5,769 bases of DNA from Ramlibacter sp. (GTDB lineage: Bacteria; Pseudomonadota; Gammaproteobacteria; Burkholderiales; Burkholderiaceae), in NCBI GenBank assembly GCA_014376915.1, contig JACMQP010000043.1, positions 1 through 5,769 of the forward strand. Direction: 5' to 3'. The notes beneath the pieces are model-generated. The model worked only from the letters and a program-made list of their open reading frames with translations. It had not been told where the DNA came from and made no database searches. Positions 5,557 through 5,769 of the stretch are shown one piece after another (the first letter of the stretch is position 1; every line of letters starts with the position of its first letter). Made by a program: the position numbers and the translations under genes.

Positions 5557-5769
5557 CTAGAGCTGGGGTTCGGCCTCGGCGGCTTCGGCCGGGCGCGCCT
5601 TGCGCTGCGCCGCCTTGGCCAGGATCTCGATGTAGAACTGGCTGCCGCCTTCCCTGGCCACCCCGTCGACCAGGCCGATGAGCGTTGACAGGTGCGCCGG
5701 CTGCGCCGTTTCCTGCGTGGCGCCGAAGCGGCAGTCGAAGTCCCAGTAGTCGGCGCCGGCCGGCAATTC
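5557..5769 (-). CDS. Small DUF6172-like protein, C-terminal part (N-terminus beyond the window)
   Basis: A minus-strand frame enters at the window end and stops at TAG (complement of 5557-5559), giving 70 visible residues with no start codon required inside the window. Conserved-looking blocks are L-P-A-G-A-D-Y-W-D-F-D-C-R-F-G (visible residues 2-16), A-Q-P-A-H-L-S (22-28) and Q-F-Y-I-E-I-L-A-K-A (44-53), followed by an Ala/Glu-rich tail. From memory this resembles DUF6172 proteins, about 100 residues long, where a basic N-terminal half (missing here) precedes the W-D-F-x-C block. The function is unknown. It has no signal or membrane segment in the visible part, so it is probably cytoplasmic. 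It is convergent with the helicase gene, with only 3 nt between the stops. The protein-coding call is firm because of motif content; the family name is less sure. Confidence 0.7.
   Translation of the reverse strand, partial: ELPAGADYWDFDCRFGATQETAQPAHLSTLIGLVDGVAREGGSQFYIEILAKAAQRKARPAEAAEAEPQL

Overview
This is a high-GC window with very few stops in any frame. It looks like a chromosomal fragment from a betaproteobacterium, most likely order Burkholderiales and plausibly a Comamonadaceae-type genome. The evidence is the C-terminus of a Bug/TctC-type solute-binding protein, a DUF2844-DUF3443 gene pair typical of that order, an RhlE-type DEAD-box helicase, and a convergent small gene resembling DUF6172. 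The taxonomic placement is an inference from family content, not from a marker gene.

Layout. (1) 1-137: 3' end of a tripartite tricarboxylate transporter substrate-binding protein gene. (2) 145-894: a short-chain dehydrogenase close to E. coli YgfF, 7 nt downstream. (3) 966-2108: a fumarylacetoacetate hydrolase-fold enzyme that closely resembles Caulobacter XylX (2-keto-3-deoxy-pentonate dehydratase). These three genes read as a catabolic cluster for uptake, oxidation and dehydration of a sugar acid or similar carboxylate. (4) 2109-2299: a 191-nt gap with a perfect 8-bp palindrome and a second imperfect dyad. (5) 2300-2737 and 2747-4252: a secreted DUF2844 protein and a DUF3443 lipoprotein, 9 nt apart, probably one operon. 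(6) 4255-4308: two inverted repeats between the DUF3443 stop and the next gene. (7) 4318-5553: a DEAD-box RNA helicase. (8) 5557-5769, minus strand: the C-terminal part of a small protein gene, only 3 nt from the helicase stop.

The part most worth a second look is the DUF2844-DUF3443 pair. The DUF3443 protein is a predicted outer-membrane or periplasmic lipoprotein with an Ig-like domain and a large C-terminal domain. That domain carries two copies of an aspartic-protease signature (D185-T-G-S-N-G-L and D398-S-G-S-N-G-L), an N-G-I-L-G motif after the first and a hydrophobic-G motif after the second, in the order found in pepsin. It could be a bacterial two-lobed, pepsin-like peptidase, with the small DUF2844 protein as partner or substrate. 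No mobile element, CRISPR array, tRNA or rRNA was seen.
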